From Acetobacter nitrogenifigens DSM 23921 = NBRC 105050 (GTDB lineage: Bacteria > Pseudomonadota > Alphaproteobacteria > Acetobacterales > Acetobacteraceae), in assembly GCF_000429165.1 (NCBI RefSeq), contig NZ_AUBI01000004.1:1-64000 (forward strand): DNA of 64,000 nt, in the 5' to 3' direction. The notes beneath the pieces were generated by a model. It did no database searches. It was not told the DNA's origin and worked only from the letters and a program-made list of their open reading frames with translations. Positions within the stretch are counted from its first letter, which is position 1. Each line of letters begins with the position of its first letter. The position numbers and the translations under genes are program-made. Of the stretch, positions 8,255-17,943 are shown piece by piece.

Positions 8255-9427
8255 GTGACCAGGCGCTCTCGTCTCCCGGTGGCCGTTCGGGCCGCCCTGA
8301 TCCCCACAGCGGGACTTTTTGTGCTGGCTGGGTGTGAGCGCAAGCACGCTCCGCCTGCCCCACCTCCCCAGCAAGTCGGCTTTGTGACCCTGAAGACGCA
8401 GGCCGTCCAGTTGCATACTCAATTGCCCGGCCGGACCGAAGCATATGAGATTGCGCAGGTTCGCCCGCAGGTGAACGGCGTGATCCAGAAACGCCTCTTC
8501 GTCGAAGGCTCCGACGTTACGGCTGGACAGCAGCTGTATCAGATCGATCCTTCGTTCTATCAGTCCACCTACGACAGCTACCTGGGACAACTGGCGGCCG
8601 CCAAAGCCAACCTTGTGACCGCCCAGGCCAAGTATCAACGCTATCAGTCCCTGATCCGCGAACACGCGATCAGCCAGCAGGATCTGGACGACGCCAGGGC
8701 GACGTATCTGGCGGATCAGGCTCAGGTTCAGGTTGCGCAGGGACAGGTGGAGAACGCTGCCGTCAATCTTCGCTACACGAAGGTCAACGCGCCGATCTCG
8801 GGACGCATCGGTCGCTCCGTCATTACGGTCGGCGCTCTGGCGACGGCCGGGCAGACAAATCTGCTGACGACGGTTACCCGCCTTGACCCGATTTTTGTCG
8901 ACGTCAACCTTCCCGCCGTCGAGCTGCTTCGTTTCAGACGCGAACTGGCGTCCGGCCAGATCGAACGCGCAGGCGACAACGCCGCCACGGTCAAGCTGAC
9001 GCTTGAAGACGGTTCCTCTTACAACCTCCCCGGCACATTGGAATTCAGCGAAGTCAACGTGGACACGGCAACGTCCACGATCGTCGTTCGCGCGAAGTTC
9101 TCCAATCCCGACAAACTTCTGCTCCCCGGCATGTACGTCCACGCCACGCTCGACGAAGGCATGGACCCGAACGCGCTTCTCGTGCCGCAGCAGGCCGTCT
9201 CCCGAGACGCCCACGACGCGCCGCAGGTCATGGTGCTGACGTCTGACAACAAAGTCGCTGTTCGTACGATCACAACGCAGCAGGCGCTTGGAACGGACTG
9301 GATCGTCACAGGCGGCGTCGCCGCTGGCGATCGCGTCATCGTCACCGGCTTGCAGAAGATCCATCCCGGCGACAAGACAACCCCCGTGCCATTCGTCGAC
9401 GACGAGACTACGAAGTCGGGAAATTAA
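8255..9427 (+). CDS. RND efflux periplasmic adaptor (AcrA/MexA-type) lipoprotein
   Basis: The membrane fusion protein links the inner-membrane pump and the outer-membrane channel. The 390 residues start at GTG and carry a lipobox LAGC (24-27). Next come a beta-barrel strand region, the biotinyl-lipoyl motif with VRPQVNGVIQKRLFVEG, a helical hairpin (about 100-170) and a second lipoyl half with KVNAPISGRIGR. The sequence ends in the membrane-proximal domain. It is the first gene of a tight operon: the pump starts 7 nt after its stop. The ribosome site is weak. The family is clear but substrate specificity cannot be read from the sequence. Confidence 0.93.
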   Translation: MTRRSRLPVAVRAALIPTAGLFVLAGCERKHAPPAPPPQQVGFVTLKTQAVQLHTQLPGRTEAYEIAQVRPQVNGVIQKRLFVEGSDVTAGQQLYQIDPSFYQSTYDSYLGQLAAAKANLVTAQAKYQRYQSLIREHAISQQDLDDARATYLADQAQVQVAQGQVENAAVNLRYTKVNAPISGRIGRSVITVGALATAGQTNLLTTVTRLDPIFVDVNLPAVELLRFRRELASGQIERAGDNAATVKLTLEDGSSYNLPGTLEFSEVNVDTATSTIVVRAKFSNPDKLLLPGMYVHATLDEGMDPNALLVPQQAVSRDAHDAPQVMVLTSDNKVAVRTITTQQALGTDWIVTGGVAAGDRVIVTGLQKIHPGDKTTPVPFVDDETTKSGN

Positions 9428-9433
9428 TCCGCC

Positions 9434-12400
9434 ATGTCACGTTTTTTCATTGACCGCCCCATCTTTGCGTGGGTCATCGGTCTCGTCATCATGCTGGTCG
9501 GCGGCGTCTCGATATTTCAGATGCCGATCGCCCAGTACCCGAGCATAGCCCCGCCGCAGATCGCAATTACCGTGACGTATCCGGGTGCGTCGGCCGAAAC
9601 GGTGAACAACACCACCGTCCGGCCGATCCTGCAGCAGATGTACGGCCTGGATCATCTGGAATACATCTCGTCGCAGTCATACGCGTCGGGCCAGATGGAA
9701 ATCGACCTGACGTTTGAACAGGGCACAAACCCTGACATCGCGCAGGTGCAAGTCCAGAACAAGCTGCAGCTCGCGCAACCGCTGCTTCCGACCGAAGTCA
9801 CCACACAGGGCCTTAGCGTCACGAAGGCTGTGAAGAACTTCATGATGTTCGTCGCCTTCATCTCGACCGACGGGTCGATGAGCGGCGTCGACATTGCGGA
9901 CTACGTGGCCTCCAACGTGTCTGACCCGATCTCCCGCGTCTCCGGCGTCGGCGATCACACGCTGTTCGGCTCCGAATATGCGATGCGCATATGGGTCGAC
10001 CCGTCAAAGCTTTACAAATACGCGTTGACGATCGGCGACGTTGAATCCGCCATCCAGGCCCAGAACATTCAGGTTTCGTCAGGTGAACTCGGCGGCCTGA
10101 CCGCCAAGCCGGGCATTCGTCTTGACGCCTCCGTCATCGGTCCGACCCGTCTGACCTCTCCTGACGAGTTCAAGAAAATTCTGCTGAAAGTGCAGCCTGA
10201 CGGCTCGCAGGTTCATATCGGCGACGTCGGCACGGTCGAGCTGGGCGCGCAGAGCTACAACATGAACTCCGTCTACAACGGACACCCGGCGGCAGGCCTT
10301 GCGTTGAAGCTCGCGGTCGGCGCCAACCAGCTGTCGACGGAAGACGCCGTCTACAAAGAGATTCACCAGCTCGAGAAATTCTATCCGCCGGGCCTGAAGA
10401 CAGTCTATCCGCTGGATACGGCTCCCTTCATCGTCCTGTCGATCAAGGAAGTGATCATCACCCTGCTCGAAGCCATCGGCCTCGTGTTCCTGGTCATGCT
10501 CGTCTTCCTGCAGAATTTCCGCGCCACGCTGATCCCGACGATCGCCGTGCCGGTCGTGCTTCTCGGCACGTTCGGCCTGCTGTCGGCGTTCGGTTTCTCC
10601 GTCAACACCCTGACCATGCTCGCCATGGTGCTGGCCGTCGGCCTACTCGTCGACGACGCCATCGTCGTCGTCGAAAACGTCGAACGTGTCATGCACGAGC
10701 AGAATCTTTCCCCGAAGGAAGCTGCCCGCGTCTCAATGGACGAGATCACCGGCGCGCTGGTCGGCATCGTGCTGGTGCTTACCGCCGTGTTCCTGCCCAT
10801 GGCGGCGTTCGGCGGTTCGACGGGCGTGATCTATCGCCAGTTCTCCATCACCATTTGTTCGGCCATGTGGCTGTCTGTGCTCGTCGCCGTCATCATGACG
10901 CCCGCCCTGTGCGCGACCATGCTGAAGCCGAGCAGCGGAGAAAAGACCAAGGGTCTTTCCGGCTGGTTCAACCGCTCCTTCGCGCGCCTCACCAAAGGCT
11001 ATCTTGGCGGCGTGAACTGGATGGTCTCGCGCGTCGCTGTCTCTCTGGTGCTATTCGTGGTGATCACCGGCGGCACGGGCTACCTGTTCACCAAGCTGCC
11101 GGGCGGGTTTCTGCCTGACGAAGATCAGGGTCTGATCTTCGGACAGGTGACGATGCCGCCAGGCGCGACGATGGAGCAGACCTCAGCTGTCACGCAGCGT
11201 GTGTCCGACTACATCATGAAGACCGAGGCGAAGAACGTCGTGTCCGTCTTTGTGGCGAACGGCTTCAACTTCGCCGGACGCGGGCAGTCCGCAGGCGCAT
11301 TCTTCGTACGCCTCAAGGACTGGGATGTCCGTCCCGACGCGGACCAGACGTCTTCAGCCATCGCCATGCGAATCATGATGCATTTCTGGGGCGACCCTGA
11401 AGCGCAGATTTTCGCGATCAATCCACCCGCCGTGCTGGAGTTGGGTAACGCGACCGGCTTCGATCTCGAACTGGAAGACCGCGCGCATCTTGGTCACGCA
11501 AAGCTCCTTGCCGCCCGGAACATGGTCCTTGGCATGGCGTCGAAAGACCCCCGCCTGATGGCTGTTCGTCCGAACGGCATGGAAGACGCACCGCAGTATC
11601 ATCTCGACATCGACCGCGAGAAGGCCAACGCGCTTGGCCTGACCAACGCCGACATCAACACGACCATCGAAGGCGCGCTGGGCTCGATCTACGTGAACCA
11701 GTTCCTGCGCGACGACCGCGTGAAGCAGGTCTACATTCAGGGCATCCCGGAATCCCGCATGCTGCCGGTGGATCTTGCGAAGTGGTATCTCCGTAACTCC
11801 GGCGGAACCCTGGTGCCCTTCAATGCGATCGCCTCGGGTAACTGGATCATGGGTCCGCAGAAGGTCGAAAACTACAACGGTCTGAACTCCTACGAGATTC
11901 TGGGCCAGCCGTCCGCCGGACACAGTTCGGGCGAATCCATGGACGCCATCCGCGCCGCGCTCGCCAAACTTCCGCCGGGCATAGGCTACGAATGGACTGG
12001 TCTCTCATTCGAACAGGAAGCGTCAGGCGGTTCGACCGGCCCTCTCTACGCTCTGGCCAGCATCGTGATCCTGCTCTGCCTCGCCGCACTGTATGAAAGC
12101 TGGGCGATTCCCATCGCCGTGATCCTGGTGATCCCACTTGGCGTGCTTGGCGCCATCGTCAGCACGCTCTGGCGTGGTTACGCCAACGATGTCTACTTCC
12201 AGGTCGGGTTGCTGACGACCGTCGGACTGGCCGTGAAGAACGCAATTCTGATCGTCGAATTCGCCAAGGCGAATTTCGAAGCAGGCCAGCCGCTCACCGA
12301 AGCCGTGCTTAACGCCGGACGCGAACGCCTCCGCCCGATCATGATGACTTCCATCGCCTTTGTTCTCGGCGTGTTTCCGCTGGCGATCGCCACCGGAGCC

Positions 12401-12586
12401 GGGTCCGGCGCGCGGACGGCCATAGGCACGGCGGTCGTCGGCGGCATGCTGACCGCGACGTTGCTCGCCGTGTTCTTCGTGCCGCTGTTCTTCGTGGTCG
12501 TGCTCAAGCTCTTCCGCGTCCAGCCCAAGAAGATCGGCGATGAGCCAAAGACAATCGGGAACACAAACCAGGGCGCCCATTCATGA
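9434..12586 (+). CDS. RND multidrug efflux pump, HAE1 family (AcrB/MexB-type)
   Basis: The 1050-residue inner-membrane proton/drug antiporter has the family's usual length, with twelve membrane helices in two halves and two large periplasmic loops. It begins MSRFFIDRPIFAWVIGLVIM, the standard signature. The proton-relay aspartate pair sits in VGLLVDDAIVVVENVER in helix 4. GGFLPDEDQG and the later KNAILIVEFAK are also typical. It is encoded between the adaptor and the channel, overlaps the channel by 4 nt, and works as a trimer with both. Confidence 0.96.
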   Translation: MSRFFIDRPIFAWVIGLVIMLVGGVSIFQMPIAQYPSIAPPQIAITVTYPGASAETVNNTTVRPILQQMYGLDHLEYISSQSYASGQMEIDLTFEQGTNPDIAQVQVQNKLQLAQPLLPTEVTTQGLSVTKAVKNFMMFVAFISTDGSMSGVDIADYVASNVSDPISRVSGVGDHTLFGSEYAMRIWVDPSKLYKYALTIGDVESAIQAQNIQVSSGELGGLTAKPGIRLDASVIGPTRLTSPDEFKKILLKVQPDGSQVHIGDVGTVELGAQSYNMNSVYNGHPAAGLALKLAVGANQLSTEDAVYKEIHQLEKFYPPGLKTVYPLDTAPFIVLSIKEVIITLLEAIGLVFLVMLVFLQNFRATLIPTIAVPVVLLGTFGLLSAFGFSVNTLTMLAMVLAVGLLVDDAIVVVENVERVMHEQNLSPKEAARVSMDEITGALVGIVLVLTAVFLPMAAFGGSTGVIYRQFSITICSAMWLSVLVAVIMTPALCATMLKPSSGEKTKGLSGWFNRSFARLTKGYLGGVNWMVSRVAVSLVLFVVITGGTGYLFTKLPGGFLPDEDQGLIFGQVTMPPGATMEQTSAVTQRVSDYIMKTEAKNVVSVFVANGFNFAGRGQSAGAFFVRLKDWDVRPDADQTSSAIAMRIMMHFWGDPEAQIFAINPPAVLELGNATGFDLELEDRAHLGHAKLLAARNMVLGMASKDPRLMAVRPNGMEDAPQYHLDIDREKANALGLTNADINTTIEGALGSIYVNQFLRDDRVKQVYIQGIPESRMLPVDLAKWYLRNSGGTLVPFNAIASGNWIMGPQKVENYNGLNSYEILGQPSAGHSSGESMDAIRAALAKLPPGIGYEWTGLSFEQEASGGSTGPLYALASIVILLCLAALYESWAIPIAVILVIPLGVLGAIVSTLWRGYANDVYFQVGLLTTVGLAVKNAILIVEFAKANFEAGQPLTEAVLNAGRERLRPIMMTSIAFVLGVFPLAIATGAGSGARTAIGTAVVGGMLTATLLAVFFVPLFFVVVLKLFRVQPKKIGDEPKTIGNTNQGAHS

Positions 12587-14166
12587 TCGACTCTCCGAGC
12601 AAGCTTTCCATGCGCCGCCACGGCGCCCGGAAAGCGGGCGTCATCGGATTCAGCGCCGCCCTGTTGTCGGCGTGCACGATGATCCCCGACTATCACAGAA
12701 CCGCGCCGCCAATGGCGACGACCTACCCCGCCGACCCCATGAAGGCCGTCGGCGTCACGACGTCGCCCGGCGCGATCAACCGTGAAGCCTGGCGAATCGG
12801 CTGGGAAGAATTCTTCACCGACCCGCGTCTACGCGCCCTGATCGCCATTGCTATTCGGGAAAACCGGGATCTGCGTCAGGCCGCCGGTTCGATTGAACAG
12901 GCGTCTGGTGAATACGATGTTCAGCACGCCACTCTATTGCCGCCTATCGGAGCGACAGGCGAAGGGATGTATCTGTCGCCGTCGCGGACTGCTGGTTTGA
13001 GCTTCGCGCCGGGACAAGGACGAACCCTGTCCATGTTCCGTTACTACTCGGCTGGCATTGGTTTCTCATCATACGAAATCGATTTTTTCGGACGCATTCG
13101 GAGCCTGTCGCGCAGCGCCGGTGAAAAAGCATTGGCTCAGGTCGCCAACCAGCGCTCGGTTCTGATCTCAACTGTGTCGCAGGTCGCCAACGCATACATC
13201 GCCTGGTTGGGCGCCAGAGAACTCGCCGAAGTTGCTCAGAATACGTGGCAGTCGCAGGCCGAGACGTATCGGCTGACCAAACTGCGCTTCGACCGCGGCG
13301 AAGCGGACATGCTGACATTACGTCAGACCGAAGAGCAGGTCGCGCAGTCCGCATCGTTGCGAGATGACGCGCTCCGGCAGGAAGCGCAGGACGAAAACGC
13401 CCTCGTCCTGCTGATCGGCGCGCCCATCCCGGCCAACCTGCCGCCGCCGGGCAAGTTGGGCGAGCAGACACTGCTCGCCGACATCCCTGCAGGCCTGCCG
13501 TCGGACCTACTTGACCGGCGCCCTGATATCGAGCAGGCCGAGCATACGCTACTGTCGGCGAACGCAGATATCGGCGCCGCTCGCGCTGCGTTTTTCCCGA
13601 AAATTTCGCTGACGGCCACTGACGGGCTCTCCAGCCTGCAGTTCCACAGCCTGTTCACGTCAGCGGCGACAACCTGGGGTTTCACGCCGCAGATTTCGAT
13701 ACCGCTTTTCACGTGGGGTCAGGCCTCCGGCAATTTGCACACCGCGAAAGGCGAACGCGCCGTCGATCTTGCCGCCTATCAGAAGACCGTGCAGAGCGCA
13801 TTCAAGGAAGTGTCCGACGCTCTCGTGGCGCGCGGCACCTACCTTGACGAAGCGAAGCAGGCAAAGCAGCTGGTAGAGGCTTCAAACGAGGCGTTCCATC
13901 TTGCGAAACTGCGTTTTTCAACTGGCTCCGATTCATATCTGACTACGCTGCAGTCGCAACGCGACTACCTTCAGGCTCAGCAAAGCCGTATTCAGGTTGA
14001 TGTTCTGAAATACCAGAATCTGGTGACAGTCTACCGTGCATTGGGCGGCGGATGGAGCCAGCACAGCGTGCCTGATCAGAACAACGGCAAGCCCGTGACA
14101 CCGAAAGACACCGGGTTGCCCGGGCCCGGCGCCTCTATGTCGTCGAAAGGGTTGCTGACGCCGTAA
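12583..14166 (+). CDS. RND efflux outer-membrane channel lipoprotein (OprM/NodT family)
   Basis: The third gene of the efflux operon encodes a 527-residue TolC-like lipoprotein. Its start overlaps the pump stop in ATGA, implying coupled translation. The lipobox LLSAC is at residues 27-31. Two OEP repeats follow, with LLDRRPDIEQAEHTLLSANA in the second half and ending near YRALGGGWSQ. It forms the outer duct of the pump encoded just upstream. A second, orphan channel of the same family lies at 457-2019, so the two could in principle be exchanged. A clear intrinsic terminator follows 43 nt after the stop. Confidence 0.94.
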   Translation: MIDSPSKLSMRRHGARKAGVIGFSAALLSACTMIPDYHRTAPPMATTYPADPMKAVGVTTSPGAINREAWRIGWEEFFTDPRLRALIAIAIRENRDLRQAAGSIEQASGEYDVQHATLLPPIGATGEGMYLSPSRTAGLSFAPGQGRTLSMFRYYSAGIGFSSYEIDFFGRIRSLSRSAGEKALAQVANQRSVLISTVSQVANAYIAWLGARELAEVAQNTWQSQAETYRLTKLRFDRGEADMLTLRQTEEQVAQSASLRDDALRQEAQDENALVLLIGAPIPANLPPPGKLGEQTLLADIPAGLPSDLLDRRPDIEQAEHTLLSANADIGAARAAFFPKISLTATDGLSSLQFHSLFTSAATTWGFTPQISIPLFTWGQASGNLHTAKGERAVDLAAYQKTVQSAFKEVSDALVARGTYLDEAKQAKQLVEASNEAFHLAKLRFSTGSDSYLTTLQSQRDYLQAQQSRIQVDVLKYQNLVTVYRALGGGWSQHSVPDQNNGKPVTPKDTGLPGPGASMSSKGLLTP

Positions 14167-14208
14167 GGCCGTGACCACCAGTCCTCGGAAGTTCAGCCTC
14201 GTTTCTTC

Positions 14209-14240
14209 ATCCGGTCAGCCACGCTGACCGGATTTTTTAT
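14209..14240 (+). terminator. intrinsic terminator of the RND efflux operon
   Basis: An 11-bp perfect stem, ATCCGGTCAGC with GCTGACCGGAT around a CAC loop, is followed directly by six T residues. It is placed just after the last efflux gene. Confidence 0.9.
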
Positions 14241-14275
14241 TAGTTGGCTGCCACACACTCAGAAATAGGCGGCAG

Positions 14276-15229
14276 CTATGAAACCCAGACAAGAATTGTG
14301 GACAGCGTAATTATGGAGGCAATCGTCGTCAGCAAGGTCACCTGACTGGCGACGCCAGCCTCCCGCCCGTAAAGCTTGGCCAGCATGAAAGGCCCTGTTC
14401 CGGTGGGTAACGCGCTCAACACAAGCGCCTCACGCGACCACACCGGTTGCTCCGAAAACACTGTGACAGCAAGAAGAAACGTCAACGCAGGCTGCACAAG
14501 CAACTTCATTCCCGCCAACCGCAACGTCCCGACCAATGGCGCAGTCGAAGCTTTTCTCGATTCAACGAGAAACATCCCAATCGTGAGCAGCGCGCAAGGA
14601 CTGGCTGCGCCCGCCAGCAACGCCACGAATGTCGTTCCTGCCGAAGGAATCGACACCCCCGCGATATTCACAACGAGACCAAGAAACGGCATGAAAATCA
14701 GAGGATTCAACGCCAGAGCATGCGAGACGCGCCTCATGACCGGACCAGTTCGTCCGCCAGCCCGCTCGTCGACCTCGATCATGAAAATTGCAATGGCGAA
14801 CAAGCTGCAAGCCGTGAGAAGCGTGGATATCGTGATGGCCGCCATGGATTGCGCGCCAAAAACGTCGAGACAGACCGGAATGCCAATAAACGACGTATTG
14901 GCGTAACCCGCTGACAACCCTTCTATAGCCGCATTGGAAAGACGATGCGGGCGTCCCGCGTCGCGTCGCCAGCACACGAGCCAGTTCAGCCCAAAAGTCA
15001 GAACCATTCCCAGCCCAAATGCCCCGGCGAAACCAACATGGTTCAGTTCCGCCAGCGGCACATCGCAGGTTATTTTGAATAATTCCGCCGGAAGCGCCAG
15101 ACGAATGACAAAGCGGTTGAGCACGTTCGTTGCGTCCGCGCCCAGCCAGTTTTGTTTTGCCGTGATCGCCCCGAAGACGATCAGACCAAAGATCGGCGCC
15201 AGCACCGCGATGACGCCGAATATTGTCAT
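14276..15229 (-). CDS. AEC family transporter (auxin efflux carrier/malonate carrier type)
   Basis: The 317-residue integral membrane protein has about ten hydrophobic helices in two inverted halves, as in the AEC (bile/arsenite/riboflavin-like fold) family, whose bacterial members include MdcF-type carriers of small carboxylates. The N-terminus MTIFGVIAVLAPIFGLIVFG and the motif YANTSFIGIPV are typical of the family. It starts 1 nt after the stop of the aldehyde dehydrogenase gene, so both are co-transcribed. A carrier for the acid made by, or related to, that dehydrogenase is a reasonable guess, but direction and substrate are unknown. Confidence 0.82.
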   Translation of the reverse strand: MTIFGVIAVLAPIFGLIVFGAITAKQNWLGADATNVLNRFVIRLALPAELFKITCDVPLAELNHVGFAGAFGLGMVLTFGLNWLVCWRRDAGRPHRLSNAAIEGLSAGYANTSFIGIPVCLDVFGAQSMAAITISTLLTACSLFAIAIFMIEVDERAGGRTGPVMRRVSHALALNPLIFMPFLGLVVNIAGVSIPSAGTTFVALLAGAASPCALLTIGMFLVESRKASTAPLVGTLRLAGMKLLVQPALTFLLAVTVFSEQPVWSREALVLSALPTGTGPFMLAKLYGREAGVASQVTLLTTIASIITLSTILVWVS

Positions 15230-15230
15230 A

Positions 15231-16679
15231 TCAGGCGTTCAGATAGATGGTCTTGGTCTGCACGTAAGCTTCCAGACCATGCTTCCCATCCTCTCCTCCA
15301 AGGCCGCTTTCACCGTAGCCATGATGATACCCCTGAGGGGCCTCGCCGCCGCCACGATTGACATAAACTTCACCGAACTCCAGCTCCCGCGTCATTCGCA
15401 GAATACGACCGAGATCGCGTGTGAACAGATAAGCCGACAGGCCGTAACGGCAATCGTTAGCGAAGGCCAGCGCCTGATCAAAATCCGCAACCCGGATCAC
15501 GGACAAGACCGGCCCGAATACTTCGTTATGGGCGATGTCCATATCCTGTCGAACGTCAGTCAGCAACGTGGGCGCGTAGTAAAAGCCCTTGTCGTATACC
15601 GGCCCGGTCAGACGATGGCCGCCAACTTCGAGCTTGCCGCCCTGCCGCACGGCCCCTTCGACCATGGCATGAACTTTCTCCAGTTCAGCGAGGCTGACCT
15701 TGGGGCCCATATCGGTATCAGGATCCGTCGGAGAGCCAACTTTTAGCGCGCTGATCTTCTCCCGAATCTTCGCGGTGAACGCATCATAGACCGCCTCATG
15801 AACATAGGTGCGCTCATTACAGGTGCAGACCTGTCCGGCGTTCGTAAATCTGGACTCTATCGCCGCCTGCGCCGCCTTTTCGATATCTGCGTCCTCCATA
15901 ACGATGAAGGGCGCCTTACCCCCAAGTTCGAGACGAACCTCCTTCAGGTGCTCCGCAGCAGCCGCCATGATTTTTTTACCCGCAGGCGTCGAACCCGTCA
16001 TGGTGATCAGCTTCGTGAGCGGATGCGCGACCAGCGGAACGCCCACATCGGGACCGTCGCCCGTCACAATATTGACGACGCCGTTTGGGATTTTCGCTTC
16101 CTCGACAAGACGCGCCATCTCCAGCCCCGCGAGAGGCGTGAGTTCATGCGGCTTGACGACGACCGTATTGCCTGCGGCGATAGCAGGGCCAATCTTGCGG
16201 GCGCACAGCGCAAAAGGGAAATTCCATGCGGCAATCCCTCCGATAACGCCATGCGGCACGCGATCGATCAGAATCTTCTCGTCCGGCGTGCTGCCCGGCA
16301 CGATTTCTCCTTCCAGGCGGCGGGTGTTTTCTGCCGCGAAGCGAATGAGACCAATGGCGAAGTCGATTTCACCGCGAGCCTCCTTCAGAGGCTTGCCCAT
16401 TTCAGAGGTGATCGTCGCGGCCAGACGCTCCTTGTCGCGTTCGATCAGGGTGTTCAACGCGAGCAGATAGTCTGCGCGCTCAAGAGCCGTTTTTCTGCTC
16501 CAGGCCGGAAAAGCCTTTTGCGCGGCGACGACAGCCTTTTCCACGTCCCCCGCGTCGCCCTTGGCGACATGAGCAACTGTTTCGCCGGTCGCCGGGTTTT
16601 CAACTGCGATCCATTCGTTCGAACCCGGAGCCGTCCAGGCTCCGTCGATGAACAGATTGTATCGGGGTGTATTTGTCAT
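15231..16679 (-). CDS. NAD(P)-dependent aldehyde dehydrogenase, AldA (lactaldehyde/glycolaldehyde) type
   Basis: The 482-residue enzyme belongs to the ALDH superfamily and resembles AldA. It has MTGSTPAGKKIM, the base LELGGKAPFIVMED and the catalytic cysteine in NAGQVCTCNERTYV. The C-terminus, with GEVYVNRGGGEAPQGYHHG and GLGGEDGKHGLEAYVQTKTI, is close to the AldA pattern. It would oxidise a small hydroxy-aldehyde such as lactaldehyde or glycolaldehyde to the acid. Substrate choice is inferred from overall likeness only. It is the first gene of an operon with an AEC carrier, and a LysR gene lies upstream on the same strand, with a LysR-like dyad in the gap. Confidence 0.88.
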   Translation of the reverse strand: MTNTPRYNLFIDGAWTAPGSNEWIAVENPATGETVAHVAKGDAGDVEKAVVAAQKAFPAWSRKTALERADYLLALNTLIERDKERLAATITSEMGKPLKEARGEIDFAIGLIRFAAENTRRLEGEIVPGSTPDEKILIDRVPHGVIGGIAAWNFPFALCARKIGPAIAAGNTVVVKPHELTPLAGLEMARLVEEAKIPNGVVNIVTGDGPDVGVPLVAHPLTKLITMTGSTPAGKKIMAAAAEHLKEVRLELGGKAPFIVMEDADIEKAAQAAIESRFTNAGQVCTCNERTYVHEAVYDAFTAKIREKISALKVGSPTDPDTDMGPKVSLAELEKVHAMVEGAVRQGGKLEVGGHRLTGPVYDKGFYYAPTLLTDVRQDMDIAHNEVFGPVLSVIRVADFDQALAFANDCRYGLSAYLFTRDLGRILRMTRELEFGEVYVNRGGGEAPQGYHHGYGESGLGGEDGKHGLEAYVQTKTIYLNA

Positions 16680-16983
16680 CGGAAACTCCCAATCGTTGGA
16701 TGACGGAAGTATCGGAAAACCGTCACATCATTAAAAGCAACGATATATGAGCAAGTCACTCACAAAAAGTGATTGGTTAAATCAGACGCGTCATCCGCTT
16801 TGCCCGGCATTCAACGAACCATAATTCAATGATTATCTCACGGAGCACCTTCAGACCCTCAAGCACTTTCGGCCGAATGAAGCATGCTTCAACGCATTAT
16901 CTGTCGCCGCGCCCATGTGGAAATGCGCGCCCTGCCGATGAACGATGAGGCCTATCCGTGAAGACATGCAAGCGGATACGGCC
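16680..16983. other. control region upstream of the aldehyde dehydrogenase operon
   Basis: This 304-bp gap between the LysR stop and the dehydrogenase start holds no credible gene. It is locally AT-richer than its surroundings and includes the dyad at 16760-16772. I see no clear terminator for the LysR gene, so read-through is possible. Confidence 0.5.
16760..16772. promoter_or_regulatory. LysR-type T-N11-A dyad
   Basis: TCACAAAAAGTGA is a T-N11-A box with four-base inverted arms, 81 nt upstream of the dehydrogenase start and downstream of the LysR gene. It is a candidate activator site for that regulator, supported only by pattern and place. Confidence 0.45.
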
Positions 16984-17859
16984 CTAGGAACCGAGACAAT
17001 GCTCTACAAAACGGGCTCCCGGAATGCTCAGGGCTTCACGGCGCCAGACAAAGTACACCGGACCCGGGTCGAGATCTTCTGGTCTGAACACACGGACATT
17101 CCCGCCGTCGTTCTCAGATCTCTCGTGCAACATGCTATCCGGAAAACACGAAACGCCAAGGCCCGCCGCCACACACGCCCGCAACACGTCGTACGACTCT
17201 ATGGTTTGAATCGCCGGCGTCTCCAGCCCGCGCGCATTGAGCCATCCCTCAAAACGGTTGCGATAAAAGCAATCCGTATTGAACAGAAAAACGGTGGTCG
17301 TGAGCCAATCTATATCATCCACGGCCTTTATGGACCGCGGCGTGACGAGCGACAGACTTTCACTGAACGCAAAACGGCTGTCCAGCAACGGATGCTGGAT
17401 AGGTCCGTCGGTAAGAACAAGATCCAGTTCGCCATCTGACAGCATACGCTCGAGGGTGTACGACGGCCTCGTTAAAAGCGCCAGTTCGACGCCCGGATAT
17501 GCGGCCGCGAACGCTGGCAGACGCTCGGGAAGAAAATGACGCAACGCCACATCCAAGGCCCCTACTTTCAGAATCCCCCTCGGCTTGTCCGCATCGAACA
17601 AATGAGGGAGACGCCCAAGCCCTGCAACCAGCGGTGTGACCTCGCGGTATAAAAGCCGCGCCGCCGGGGTGACGATCAGGCGGCCCTTCTCTCGCAGAAA
17701 CAATTCCTGCCCGAGAATCTGTTCGAGTTCCTTGAGGCGCGCCGTGATGTTTGAAGCGACGCAATGCATCCGGCGCGACGCCGCGACGATCGACCCTTCC
17801 TCCATGATCGCGCAGAAAAATTGCAACTGGGAAAGCTTCAGGGCGTCCATGTCGTCCAC
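16984..17859 (-). CDS. LysR family transcriptional regulator
   Basis: The 291-residue protein has the winged HTH of the LysR family at residues 5-65, with LSQLQFFCAIMEEGSIVAAS and ITARLKELEQILGQELFLRE. A periplasmic-binding-protein-like effector domain follows from about residue 95. LysR proteins act as tetramers that usually activate a neighbouring operon when a small ligand binds. Here the dehydrogenase/AEC operon lies directly downstream on the same strand rather than divergent, which is less usual. In-frame ATGs at residues 1 and 4 are both possible starts. Confidence 0.88.
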   Translation of the reverse strand: MDDMDALKLSQLQFFCAIMEEGSIVAASRRMHCVASNITARLKELEQILGQELFLREKGRLIVTPAARLLYREVTPLVAGLGRLPHLFDADKPRGILKVGALDVALRHFLPERLPAFAAAYPGVELALLTRPSYTLERMLSDGELDLVLTDGPIQHPLLDSRFAFSESLSLVTPRSIKAVDDIDWLTTTVFLFNTDCFYRNRFEGWLNARGLETPAIQTIESYDVLRACVAAGLGVSCFPDSMLHERSENDGGNVRVFRPEDLDPGPVYFVWRREALSIPGARFVEHCLGS

Positions 17860-17943
17860 ATTTCAGGCATCGAGAAAATAAACGTCAAAGAGAGAAGACT
17901 TTCCCTTCTACATAAAGCGCTACGGTCGCAGCCTGTTTCGCTG

